A stretch of DNA of 6,119 bases from Hyphomicrobiales bacterium (GTDB lineage: Bacteria; Pseudomonadota; Alphaproteobacteria; Rhizobiales; Devosiaceae): NCBI GenBank assembly GCA_027082895.1, contig JALWTJ010000248.1, positions 1 through 6,119 on the forward strand, written 5' to 3'. Under the pieces are notes generated by a model. It had not been told where the DNA came from, searched no databases, and was given only the letters and a program-made list of their open reading frames with translations. The translations under genes and the position numbers were made by a program. Shown piece by piece: positions 1-6,119 of the stretch. The number at the start of each line of letters is the position of its first letter. Position 1 is the first letter of the stretch.

Positions 1-401
1 TTTTCCAGATCAATGCCCGCCGGCCCGATGATCTGCGCCTTGTGCCCCCCCGAGCCCGGCGCGCTGCATACCGCAAGGGTGCAGGCCGTGGTGGCGTGGG
101 CACGCCAGTCCTGATGGTCGGGAACATAGACGCAATGGGGCGGTGTGCGCTCGAACACGTCCATGCGCTCGCCCATTTCCCCGAAATCCTGCCCGGCACC
201 GCTGATTTCGGCCTTGCCCTCCACCAGCACCAGAATGGTTTCCCGCTCCCCGTTGCTCTCGCGCACCACGTCTCCCGCCCGCAGGCGATAAAGGGAAAAA
301 CCCACATAGTCCCAGTTGGCGGACCGGGGGGTTATATCGTGCACCTTGCCATGGGTGCCGGCGGGCCTGCGCAGCAGATCGGGCGAATTGTCCCTTGTCA
401 T
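1..401 (-). CDS. iolB: 5-deoxy-glucuronate isomerase, N-terminal half (partial)
   Basis: Cytoplasmic isomerase (EC 5.3.1.30) that turns 5-deoxy-D-glucuronate into 2-deoxy-5-keto-D-gluconate, the substrate of the IolC kinase. The gene runs off the left edge, so only 133 complete codons of about 265 are visible. The N-terminus MTRDNSPDLLRRPAG is followed by family-typical wording: HDITPRSANWDYVGFSLYRL (about residues 21-40), the cupin-like ETILVLVEGKAEISG, and VFERTPPHCVYVP near residues 91-103. The C-terminal cupin half, where I expect the metal ligands, is outside the window, so catalytic integrity cannot be judged. The start is set by the AGGAG 6 bases upstream and by the ATGA overlap with the iolE stop. 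Another minus-strand open frame covers almost the same bases, but it has no IolB similarity and is a shadow. Confidence 0.93.
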   Translation of the reverse strand, partial: MTRDNSPDLLRRPAGTHGKVHDITPRSANWDYVGFSLYRLRAGDVVRESNGERETILVLVEGKAEISGAGQDFGEMGERMDVFERTPPHCVYVPDHQDWRAHATTACTLAVCSAPGSGGHKAQIIGPAGIDLE

Positions 402-1303
402 GATGAACTCCTGTCAAGGCCCGCCTTCCAGGCCATGTTCCTGAGCGCGGAAAGGCCCATGGACTGATAGTGAAACGGATTGCGCACCGCCGGATCCTGT
501 TCCGCTTCGATCACCAGCCAGCCCGAATAATGGTGCGCGGCGGCGATTTCCAGCACCGGTTCGAAGACCACGCATCCTTCCGGGTCGCCGGGCACCGTGA
601 ACACGCCGCGCCGCACCCCTTCCAGAAAGGAAAGGTCTTCCCGCTCTACCTGTTGACGAATATCGTCGCGAACGTTCTTGGCATGGATATGACGGACCCG
701 TCCCATGTGCTTGCGCGCCACCTCCGCCGGATCGGCACTCCCAAACAGGGCGTGTCCCGTATCCAGCAAAAGGCAGGTATGGGGGCCGGTGGCATCCATG
801 AAACGATCGATTTCTTCTGCCGTTTCCACAACGGTTCCCATATGGTGATGATAGACAAGATCGATGCCCTGATCCGCGGCCTGCCGGGCAAGGGTTTCAA
901 CCCCCCTGCCAAAGGCACCCCACCCACCGGCGGGAAGCTTCGGGCTTTGGTTCAGCGCTACGTCATTCTGTCCGTGAATGGCATTGGATGTTTCGCAAAC
1001 GATGCACACCGCGCAACCCATGGTCCTGAGCAGGTCCAGTTGGCCCTGCAATGCTGCCGCTTCTTCTTCGATGGATCGGGTCAAAAGGTTCAGGGAATAC
1101 CAGCCGGAGATGAATTCCAGACCATGGGGAGCAAGGGCCTGCTTCAATGCTTCGGCATCTCCCGGCATCTTGTGCCCCTTTTCGATGCCGTCAAAGCCGA
1201 TTTTCGCCGCTTCGGACAGGCATTGTTCCAGCGGAATATCCGCCCCGAGGCTCTGATCGTCATCGTTGGACCAGGCAATGGGGTTGGTGCCGTAAAGGAT
1301 CAT
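398..1303 (-). CDS. iolE: Inosose (2-keto-myo-inositol) dehydratase
   Basis: Cytoplasmic dehydratase (EC 4.2.1.44) that removes water from 2-keto-myo-inositol (scyllo-inosose) to give 3D-(3,5/4)-trihydroxycyclohexane-1,2-dione, the IolD substrate. The 301-residue length matches the family norm of about 300. It is a xylose-isomerase-like TIM barrel of the AP endonuclease 2 family. Strand-end motifs expected to hold the metal and substrate are visible: a YHHHMGT run at 151-157, LLLDTGH at 178-184, HIHAKNVR at 205-212 and VIEAEQDPA at 264-272. The FTVPGDPEG loop at 235-243 and the opening YGTNPIAWSNDD are characteristic of IolE rather than of the inosose isomerase IolI. The ATG at 1303 overlaps the iolD stop. 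The TGA at 400-398 overlaps the iolB ATG. No odd residues or breaks were seen. Confidence 0.96.
   Translation of the reverse strand: MILYGTNPIAWSNDDDQSLGADIPLEQCLSEAAKIGFDGIEKGHKMPGDAEALKQALAPHGLEFISGWYSLNLLTRSIEEEAAALQGQLDLLRTMGCAVCIVCETSNAIHGQNDVALNQSPKLPAGGWGAFGRGVETLARQAADQGIDLVYHHHMGTVVETAEEIDRFMDATGPHTCLLLDTGHALFGSADPAEVARKHMGRVRHIHAKNVRDDIRQQVEREDLSFLEGVRRGVFTVPGDPEGCVVFEPVLEIAAAHHYSGWLVIEAEQDPAVRNPFHYQSMGLSALRNMAWKAGLDRSSS
408..412 (-). promoter_or_regulatory. Ribosome binding site of iolB, inside iolE
   Basis: AGGAG on the coding strand lies 6 bases before the iolB ATG at 401, within the last codons of iolE. This is the best-spaced Shine-Dalgarno in the window, and it fixes the iolB start. 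Confidence 0.7.
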
Positions 1304-3150
1304 TTCGTATCTGTCCTTTCCCGGGTTTCTTCCCGCTCGGCCAGTGCCCTTTCATAGGATTTTCGCGCTGCCGTTACCTGCGGGCGCGCCGAGACTTCAG
1401 GTACCGCCACGTCCCACCATGCGCCCCCCGCCTCCGTGGAAGCGAGCGGGTCCGTCTTGATTTCAATGACATGGGTCTGCGCTGACTGTCGGGCACGCAC
1501 CATGGCGTCTTCCAGCTCCCGGATCGATCTGACCGTTTCGCCTGTGGCGCCCATGGATGCCGCATGGGCGGCAAAATCAATGTGCGAAGGGGTAGCGTGG
1601 CGCGCCGTATCCAGCAGGTTGTTGAAGCTCTCGTTCCCCGTGCCGGTCTGCAAACGGTTGATGCAGCCAAAGCCCCGGTTGTCCAGCACGACGACGATGA
1701 TCTTTATGCCCAGCATGATGCTGGTGGCGATTTCGGAATTGGCCATCATGTAGGAGCCATCACCCACCATCACCACCACTTCCCGGTCCGGGTTGGCCAT
1801 CTTCACGCCCAGCCCCCCCGCAATTTCATATCCCATGCAGGAAAAGCCGTATTCCACATGGTAGCCGCCATCTCGTCCCGGTTTCCACAGCTTGTGCAGT
1901 TCTCCGGGCAGTCCGCCAGCGGCGCAAACGACAATGGCATCCTTGTCCACCTGCCGGTTGACTGCGCCAATCACCTGCGCATCGCTTGGCAGCACATTGT
2001 CCCCGGCAGGCGCGGCCGTTGCCTGTTCCACCGCACGCAGCCATTCCTGCTTCAGATCCTCGTCCGGGGGCGTGAAGCGGACATCCCCGAACTGTTCTTC
2101 CAGGTCTTCAAGGCCGCAGGCCGCATCACCGACCAGAGCCAGTGCGTCCTGTTTTTCCCCGTCATAGGCCGTCACGTTGAGGGAGAGGATCCGGTGTTTC
2201 GGGTTGCGGAACAGGCCCCAGCTTCCGGTGGTAAAATCCTGAAAACGCGTGCCGATACCAAAGATAAGGTCGGCATCGGCCGCCACCCGGTTGGCGGCGG
2301 ATGAACCGGTCACCCCGATGGCCCCCAGATTGAGCGGATGATCCCAGGGGAGGGCGGACTTTCCCGCCTGCGTTTCGGCAACCGGAATGTCGTGGGCCTC
2401 GGCGAACCGGCGCAATTGCTCGCACGCCCTCGAATAATGCACCCCGCCACCGGCAATGATCAGTGGCTGACGGGCTTCTTTCAGGGCGCGGACGGCTGCA
2501 TCAACTTCTCCCCGATCAGGGCGCGGGCGGCGCATGGTGCGCACCCTTGGAGCGAAAAAGCTTTCGGGCCAGTCATAAGCCTTGGCCTGCACGTCCTGAC
2601 AGAAGGCCAGCGTGACCGGCCCGCAGCTTGCCGGGTCCGACAGGGTGGCAAAGGCGCGGGGCAGGGCGCTGAGCAGCTGTTCGGGGCGCGTGATCCGGTC
2701 GAAATAGCGGCTGACGGGCCGGAAACAGTCATTGGCGCTGACCGTGCCGTCGCCAAAATCCTCGATCTGCTGCAGAACCGGGTCCGGCAGCCGGTTGGCA
2801 AACACGTCCCCCGGCACCAGAAGCACCGGCAGCCGGTTCACATGGGCCAGCGCCGCCGCCGTTACCATGTTCAGCGCCCCCGGACCGATGGAGGTGGTCA
2901 CCGCCATGGCCCGCTTTCGCTTGCTGGCCTTGGCATAGGCAATGGCCGCATGGGCCATGGTCTGCTCATTGTGGCCCCGCCACGTGGGCAGGCTGTCCCG
3001 CACATCATACAGTGCTTCGCCGATCCCGGCCACGTTCCCATGGCCGAAAATGGCCCAGAAGCCGGAAATGAAGGTCTGGTCGTCCGCCGTTTTCTGCGCC
3101 GCGATATAGCGCACCATGGCCTGGGCGGCCGTCAGCCGGATCGTTGACAT
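1300..3150 (-). CDS. iolD: 3D-(3,5/4)-trihydroxycyclohexane-1,2-dione hydrolase (ThDP-dependent)
   Basis: Cytoplasmic enzyme (EC 3.7.1.22) that hydrolytically opens the ring of the diketone made by IolE, giving 5-deoxy-D-glucuronate. It is 616 residues long from the chosen start, close to the family's usual length of a little over 600. The layout is that of acetolactate-synthase-like ThDP enzymes. The N-terminal PYR domain (about 10-190) carries HNEQ, with E62 as the expected cofactor-activating glutamate. A central domain (about 215-345) includes LIIAGGGVHYS. The C-terminal PP domain (about 390-560) carries the ThDP/Mg motif, beginning GDGS at 463-466 and closing with LDN at 489-491. The stretch EYGFSCMGYEIAGG, just before the motif, and GFGCINRLQTG after it are typical of IolD and separate it from acetolactate synthase. 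An in-frame ATG at 3213 would add 21 residues lying wholly within iolC and matching no family N-terminus, so it was not used. The gene overlaps iolC by 19 bases and iolE by 4 (ATGA at 1303-1300). Confidence 0.96.
   Translation of the reverse strand: MSTIRLTAAQAMVRYIAAQKTADDQTFISGFWAIFGHGNVAGIGEALYDVRDSLPTWRGHNEQTMAHAAIAYAKASKRKRAMAVTTSIGPGALNMVTAAALAHVNRLPVLLVPGDVFANRLPDPVLQQIEDFGDGTVSANDCFRPVSRYFDRITRPEQLLSALPRAFATLSDPASCGPVTLAFCQDVQAKAYDWPESFFAPRVRTMRRPRPDRGEVDAAVRALKEARQPLIIAGGGVHYSRACEQLRRFAEAHDIPVAETQAGKSALPWDHPLNLGAIGVTGSSAANRVAADADLIFGIGTRFQDFTTGSWGLFRNPKHRILSLNVTAYDGEKQDALALVGDAACGLEDLEEQFGDVRFTPPDEDLKQEWLRAVEQATAAPAGDNVLPSDAQVIGAVNRQVDKDAIVVCAAGGLPGELHKLWKPGRDGGYHVEYGFSCMGYEIAGGLGVKMANPDREVVVMVGDGSYMMANSEIATSIMLGIKIIVVVLDNRGFGCINRLQTGTGNESFNNLLDTARHATPSHIDFAAHAASMGATGETVRSIRELEDAMVRARQSAQTHVIEIKTDPLASTEAGGAWWDVAVPEVSARPQVTAARKSYERALAEREETRERTDTK
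1314..1319 (-). promoter_or_regulatory. Probable ribosome binding site of iolE, inside iolD
   Basis: AAAGGA on the coding strand lies 10 bases before the iolE ATG at 1303, inside the last codons of iolD. It is moderate in strength. Coupled re-initiation at the ATGA overlap is likely to contribute. Confidence 0.45.
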
Positions 3151-5078
3151 TTCGCGTTTGTCTCCAAGGTCTGGTTGTGTGCTTCCCGCCGGGCCGTGTC
3201 CCAGCTGTCGCACAGGGCAGCATAGGCAGCCGCCATGGCATCGATGGCCGCTTGATCGTCTATTTCCCCGGCAAACCAGCGCCGGGCACTGGGGCCGAAG
3301 ATGGTCCGGCCCACGGCGAATCCCCGGATAAGTTCATGCCGGGCCGCCACCGCGAGGCTTTCCTCCAGATCCTGACGTGTTGCGTCCAGACCCAGCACCA
3401 CGATGCCCCGGCACCATGGATCGTTGCGCGAGACAGCATCGCAAATCAATTCCCACGCCTGCTCGTTTCGGCTGGGTTCCAGCTTCCACCAGTCCGGATA
3501 GACGCCGATCTCGTAAAACCGTTCGATGACCGACACATACCCTTCCGGAGTGCATGGGGCGACCTTTGAGGGGACCACTTCCAGCAGGAATTCCAGTCGG
3601 TTGCGCCGCGCGGCGCGGAACAGGCGGGAAATTGCTGCTTCCTGCTGATGCTTCATCTCCGCCGTATCATCCGGGTGATAAAAACACAGGACCTTGACCA
3701 CCTGCTCAAGCGGCCATTCCATCAGACCACCAATATCTTCGCCCAGTTCCGGTTCCAGTTCCAGCGGGCGCGAGCCGGGAAGTTCCACCGGCCGGGCGCA
3801 CCACAGGCCGCTTCCTGCTCCGGCAAACAGGGCATCCTGCCCCAATTGGGAATCGCACAGGAAGCCATAGCCATGCCGGTCGCCCGCCACCTTTTGCGTG
3901 GCCTTCAGGCACAATTGCTTGAACAGGCCGATCCGGGTGTCATCAGCGCCAGCCGCTTGCGCAATCTCCCGTATCTGGGCCCGGTGATCAAAGGCGAACA
4001 CCCGCAGGTCCGGCCAGTCTCCGGCGCGGGTTGTTGACCAGTGAACCTGCTCCAGCGCCCGGTCATGGCGCAGGGCAGGGGTCGCATAACCGTTTTCGAA
4101 GAAATATTGCAGTTCGTCCCAACTGGGATAGGCCGGAGTGCATCCGTGCCGACTGACTGCAAAGGCGCCGCATGCATTGGCATATTTCAGGCTGGTGGGC
4201 CAGTCCTCGTCGTTCAGCCAGCCCTTGAGAAGTCCGCTCATGAACCCGTCACCGGCCCCCAGCACATTGAACACCTCGATGGGGAAACCCGGCCCGCTTT
4301 CTCCCTCATCAAGCGTGTCCGGAATGGCCGATGTGAAGGCGACAGCCCCCATTGGCCCGCGCTTGCATACCAGCGTTGCATCCGACAGTTCGCGTATGTT
4401 TTTCAGAGCGGCAACGGTGTCGGTGGTTCCCCCGGCAATGTGAAACTCCTCCTCCGTGCCCACGATCAGGTCGAACAGGGGCAGGCTGGATTGCAGTTTT
4501 CGCGTTACTGCCTCTGATGATACGAAACGGCTTTCCCCTTCTCCGGCCTCCGCCAGTCCCCAGAAGGTGGGGCGATAGTCGATGTCCAGAGCCGTGCGGG
4601 CACCGTTCCGGCGTGCCAGATGCACCGCCTTCAGGGTCGCTGCCTCCACTTGCGGGTTGCTCAGATGGGTGCCCGAGGCCACCACCGCCCGCGCCCGGGC
4701 GATCATGTCCGGGTCGATGTCATCTTCGCAAATGGCCATGTCGGCGCAGTTTTCCCGGTAAAAGATCACCGGGAAGCGTTCCTTGTCCCGAATGCCCAGT
4801 AACACCAGTGCCGTCAGCCGGTCCGGGTCGGTGCGAACGGCGCTGACATCCACTCCTTCGCGTTGCAGCTGCTCACGGATGAAGCGCCCCATATGCTCGT
4901 CCCCGACCCGGGTGATCAGGGCCGATTTCAGGCCCAGCCGGGCACAACCGGCGGCTATGTTGGTGGGGGAGCCACCGATATATTTCTGGAAGGAACCCAT
5001 GTCCTCCAGCCGTCCCCCGACCTGGGTGCCATAAAGGTCGACGGACGACCGGCCAATGAGAATGACATCGAGTTTCAT
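3132..5078 (-). CDS. iolC: Bifunctional 5-dehydro-2-deoxygluconokinase / DUF2090 putative aldolase (IolC-DUF2090 fusion)
   Basis: A 648-residue cytoplasmic protein with two domains. Residues 1 to about 325 are a PfkB/ribokinase-family sugar kinase, IolC (EC 2.7.1.92), which phosphorylates 2-deoxy-5-keto-D-gluconate at O6. It shows the N-terminal PfkB signature GGSPTNIAAGCARLG at 35-49 and the C-terminal signature NVLGAGDGFMSGLL at 271-284, with D277 as the expected catalytic base in GAGD. A linker of about 30 residues (ALRHDRALEQVHWSTTR) leads to a DUF2090 domain at about 355-625. That domain is related to LacD-type class I aldolases and probably performs the next step (2-deoxy-5-keto-gluconate-6-phosphate aldolase, EC 4.1.2.29, IolJ activity). 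Candidate active-site elements are D364 in FAFDHRAQI, E500 in EFLLEVVPSK and K532 in WWKLEPSRN. A stand-alone IolC is only about 330 residues. The start ATG overlaps the ATPase stop and has a weak GGCGGA 5 bases upstream, so translation is probably coupled. The end overlaps iolD by 19 bases. The kinase call is firm; the aldolase role is inference plus recalled family knowledge. Confidence 0.95.
   Translation of the reverse strand: MKLDVILIGRSSVDLYGTQVGGRLEDMGSFQKYIGGSPTNIAAGCARLGLKSALITRVGDEHMGRFIREQLQREGVDVSAVRTDPDRLTALVLLGIRDKERFPVIFYRENCADMAICEDDIDPDMIARARAVVASGTHLSNPQVEAATLKAVHLARRNGARTALDIDYRPTFWGLAEAGEGESRFVSSEAVTRKLQSSLPLFDLIVGTEEEFHIAGGTTDTVAALKNIRELSDATLVCKRGPMGAVAFTSAIPDTLDEGESGPGFPIEVFNVLGAGDGFMSGLLKGWLNDEDWPTSLKYANACGAFAVSRHGCTPAYPSWDELQYFFENGYATPALRHDRALEQVHWSTTRAGDWPDLRVFAFDHRAQIREIAQAAGADDTRIGLFKQLCLKATQKVAGDRHGYGFLCDSQLGQDALFAGAGSGLWCARPVELPGSRPLELEPELGEDIGGLMEWPLEQVVKVLCFYHPDDTAEMKHQQEAAISRLFRAARRNRLEFLLEVVPSKVAPCTPEGYVSVIERFYEIGVYPDWWKLEPSRNEQAWELICDAVSRNDPWCRGIVVLGLDATRQDLEESLAVAARHELIRGFAVGRTIFGPSARRWFAGEIDDQAAIDAMAAAYAALCDSWDTARREAHNQTLETNAKCQRSG
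3162..3165 (-). promoter_or_regulatory. Probable ribosome binding site of iolD, inside iolC
   Basis: GGAG on the coding strand lies 11 bases before the ATG at 3150, within the last codons of iolC. The spacing is slightly long. Together with the family-typical N-terminus MSTIRLTAAQAMVRY it supports a start at 3150 rather than at the in-frame ATG at 3213. Confidence 0.5.
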
Positions 5079-5854
5079 ACGGTTCCGCCCAGTGAGCCTT
5101 CAAGGGTTGCCAGTTCCTGCCCGCCCGCCATCATGTCCTGCAATTCCTCCGGCGTGATTTCCCCGCGCAGGGCAGTGCCAAGGGTCTTGCCCCGGTTCAA
5201 TACCGTGAACCGGTCGCCCACCGCCATGGCATGGCGCACATTGTGGGTGATGAATACCACACCTATGCCTGCCTTGCGTACCTTGTCGATGGTTGCCAGC
5301 ACGTTTGACGTCTGGCGGACCCCAAGGGCGGATGTGGGTTCGTCCAGAATGAGCACCTTGGCACCGAAATAGACGGCGCGGGCTATGGCCACCGTCTGCC
5401 GTTCGCCCCCCGAAAGGGTGCCCACGGCCTGGGACGGTTCGCGCAGGTTGATGCCCATCTTGGCCATTTCTTCCATGGTGACCCGGTTGGCCAGCTCGAA
5501 GTCGAAGAACCTGAACGGTCCTGTTTTGCGCACCGGCTCGTTGCCCATCCAGAAATTGCGGGTGACGCTCATCAGCGGGATCATGGCCAGATCCTGGTAA
5601 ACGGTGGCAATACCCGCCGCCATGGCGTCCCGGGGGCTGGCGAAATCCATCTCCCGCCCCTCGAACAGGATCGTGCCCGCGGTGGGCTTGTGCACCCCTG
5701 CCATGGTCTTGATGAAGGTGGACTTGCCCGCCCCGTTGTCGCCCAGCAGGCAGTGCACTTCCCCCCCGTTCACGTCGAAGCTGACACCGGCCAGCGCAAT
5801 GACGGGGCCGAAATGCTTTTCGATTGCTTTCATTTCAACGATTGGTCCCGACAT
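5075..5854 (-). CDS. Sugar (probably inositol) ABC transporter ATP-binding protein, single NBD
   Basis: Cytoplasmic ATPase subunit (259 residues) that would power the importer whose permease is encoded just upstream. All NBD motifs are present: Walker A GDNGAGKST at residues 38-46, Q-loop VYQD at 85-88 (Q87), ABC signature LSGGERQ at 147-153, Walker B VLILDEP at 167-173 with catalytic E172, D-loop SALG at 175-178, and H-loop H204 in THN. Only one nucleotide-binding domain is present, so the protein is about half the length of RbsA or MglA and probably works as a homodimer. This is the FrcA-like short form common in alphaproteobacteria. The ending GGQELATLEGSLGGTV also resembles that subgroup. 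The gene starts one base after the permease stop, and its TGA overlaps the iolC ATG (ATGA at 5078-5075). Import of inositol is inferred from its position in front of the iol genes; fructose, ribose or another sugar cannot be ruled out from sequence. Confidence 0.93.
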   Translation of the reverse strand: MSGPIVEMKAIEKHFGPVIALAGVSFDVNGGEVHCLLGDNGAGKSTFIKTMAGVHKPTAGTILFEGREMDFASPRDAMAAGIATVYQDLAMIPLMSVTRNFWMGNEPVRKTGPFRFFDFELANRVTMEEMAKMGINLREPSQAVGTLSGGERQTVAIARAVYFGAKVLILDEPTSALGVRQTSNVLATIDKVRKAGIGVVFITHNVRHAMAVGDRFTVLNRGKTLGTALRGEITPEELQDMMAGGQELATLEGSLGGTV

Positions 5855-5855
5855 C

Positions 5856-6119
5856 TCAGCGCTCCCCGGTTATGATGCGACGAATGTAGGTGTTCAGAAT
5901 GACGGCCAGAATGAGGATGGTGCCAAGGAACACGCGGAAAAGCGAGCTTTCGGCGCCCGAAAAGAACAGGCCCTGCTGCACCACGCCGAAGATCAGCGCC
6001 CCCAGTGCCGCGCCGACAACCGAACCGTAGCCGCCTGTCAGAAGCGCCCCCCCGATGACAACGGAGATGATCGCTTCGAATTCCTTCAGCAGTCCCCGGT
6101 CCGCTGCCGCCGAACCGAA
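5856..6119 (-). CDS. Sugar (probably inositol) ABC transporter permease, C-terminal 87 residues (partial)
   Basis: This is the 3' end of an inner-membrane permease gene whose start lies beyond the right edge; the visible part is 87 codons plus a TGA stop. The protein end reads as the last part of an RbsC/IatP/FrcC-type permease (BPD_transp_2 family). It has a short loop with ADRGLLKEFEAI, then the family's typical GGALLTGGYGS turn followed by a glycine/alanine-rich helix (GAALGALIFGVV). A last strongly hydrophobic helix (VFLGTILILAVIL) comes before a positively charged tail (YIRRIITGER). Proteins of this family form the membrane channel of high-affinity monosaccharide or polyol importers and pair with a periplasmic binding protein and a cytoplasmic ATPase. 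The ATPase gene follows after one base. Inositol as substrate is inferred only from the iol genes downstream. The family assignment is firm; the substrate is not. Confidence 0.9.
   Translation of the reverse strand, partial: FGSAAADRGLLKEFEAIISVVIGGALLTGGYGSVVGAALGALIFGVVQQGLFFSGAESSLFRVFLGTILILAVILNTYIRRIITGER
5862..5867 (-). promoter_or_regulatory. Ribosome binding site of the ABC ATPase gene
   Basis: On the coding strand GGGGAG sits 7 bases before the ATG at 5854. It lies inside the last codons of the permease gene. It supports the ATG at 5854 over the internal Met at residue 8 of the ATPase. Confidence 0.7.

Noticed and set aside
10..417. Minus-strand open frame of 135 codons over the start of iolB
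   Set aside because: It is in a different frame from the real IolB, which begins at 401 with a good Shine-Dalgarno and family-typical sequence. The shadow is Arg/Gly-rich and unrecognisable.
470..1357. Long plus-strand open frame (295 codons) opposite iolE
   Set aside because: It lies almost wholly antisense to the clearly recognised iolE. Its protein has no recognisable family wording, and such frames are common opposite GC-rich genes.
1564..2304. Plus-strand open frame of 246 codons opposite the end of iolD, with a His-rich stretch
   Set aside because: The histidines come from the complement of the GDGS-region codons in iolD. There is no domain, no supporting context and no separate promoter space.
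2338..3147. Plus-strand open frame of 269 codons opposite the first part of iolD
   Set aside because: It is antisense to the conserved PYR and central domains of IolD and reads as low-complexity Gly/Arg/Pro-rich text, typical of a shadow frame.
3132..3150. The iolC/iolD overlap as a possible programmed frameshift joining the two proteins
   Set aside because: Both genes have their own complete termini and iolD has its own start and ribosome binding site. I saw no slippery run at the overlap. An ordinary coupled overlap explains it.
1300..3150. Acetolactate synthase or another ThDP enzyme instead of IolD
   Set aside because: The SCMGYEIAGG and GFGCINRLQTG wording, together with iolC, iolE and iolB as neighbours, points to IolD.
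3151..3213. Upstream in-frame ATG giving iolD 21 extra residues
   Set aside because: The extension lies inside iolC and resembles no IolD N-terminus. The ATG at 3150 has a GGAG upstream and begins the conserved sequence.

Overview
The window is one end-to-end, co-directional gene cluster on the minus strand, so transcription runs from base 6119 towards base 1. It combines the end of a sugar-type ABC importer with most of the myo-inositol catabolic pathway. In order of transcription it holds: the 3' end of an RbsC/IatP-type permease gene; a complete single-domain ABC ATPase gene; a complete iolC gene whose kinase is fused to a DUF2090 (putative aldolase) domain; iolD; iolE; and the 5' half of iolB, which runs off the left edge.

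The organism is most likely an alphaproteobacterium. The DNA is GC-rich. The fused IolC-DUF2090 protein followed by iolD, iolE and iolB resembles the iolCDEB order known from rhizobia and relatives. The ATPase is the short single-NBD type (about 260 residues) seen in alphaproteobacterial sugar importers, rather than the double-NBD RbsA type. This is a judgement from gene content and protein wording; no 16S gene or other taxonomic marker is present.

The genes form a coherent pathway. The importer presumably brings in inositol. After oxidation to 2-keto-myo-inositol (dehydrogenase gene not in the window), IolE dehydrates it and IolD hydrolytically opens the ring to 5-deoxy-glucuronate. IolB isomerises that to 2-deoxy-5-keto-gluconate, and the kinase half of IolC phosphorylates it. 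The DUF2090 half of the same polypeptide probably cleaves the phosphate to dihydroxyacetone phosphate and malonate semialdehyde. No separate iolJ, iolG, iolA or iolR is visible.

Packing is extreme. Of the five gene junctions, three are 4-base ATGA stop/start overlaps (ATPase/iolC, iolD/iolE, iolE/iolB), one is a 19-base overlap (iolC/iolD) and one has a single spacer base (permease/ATPase). Only one base of the window is non-coding, so there is no room for an internal terminator, and promoter and regulatory sites must lie mainly beyond the right edge. I saw no RNA gene, mobile element, CRISPR array or repeat family. The most interesting point is the kinase-aldolase fusion; the rest looks like an ordinary catabolic operon.
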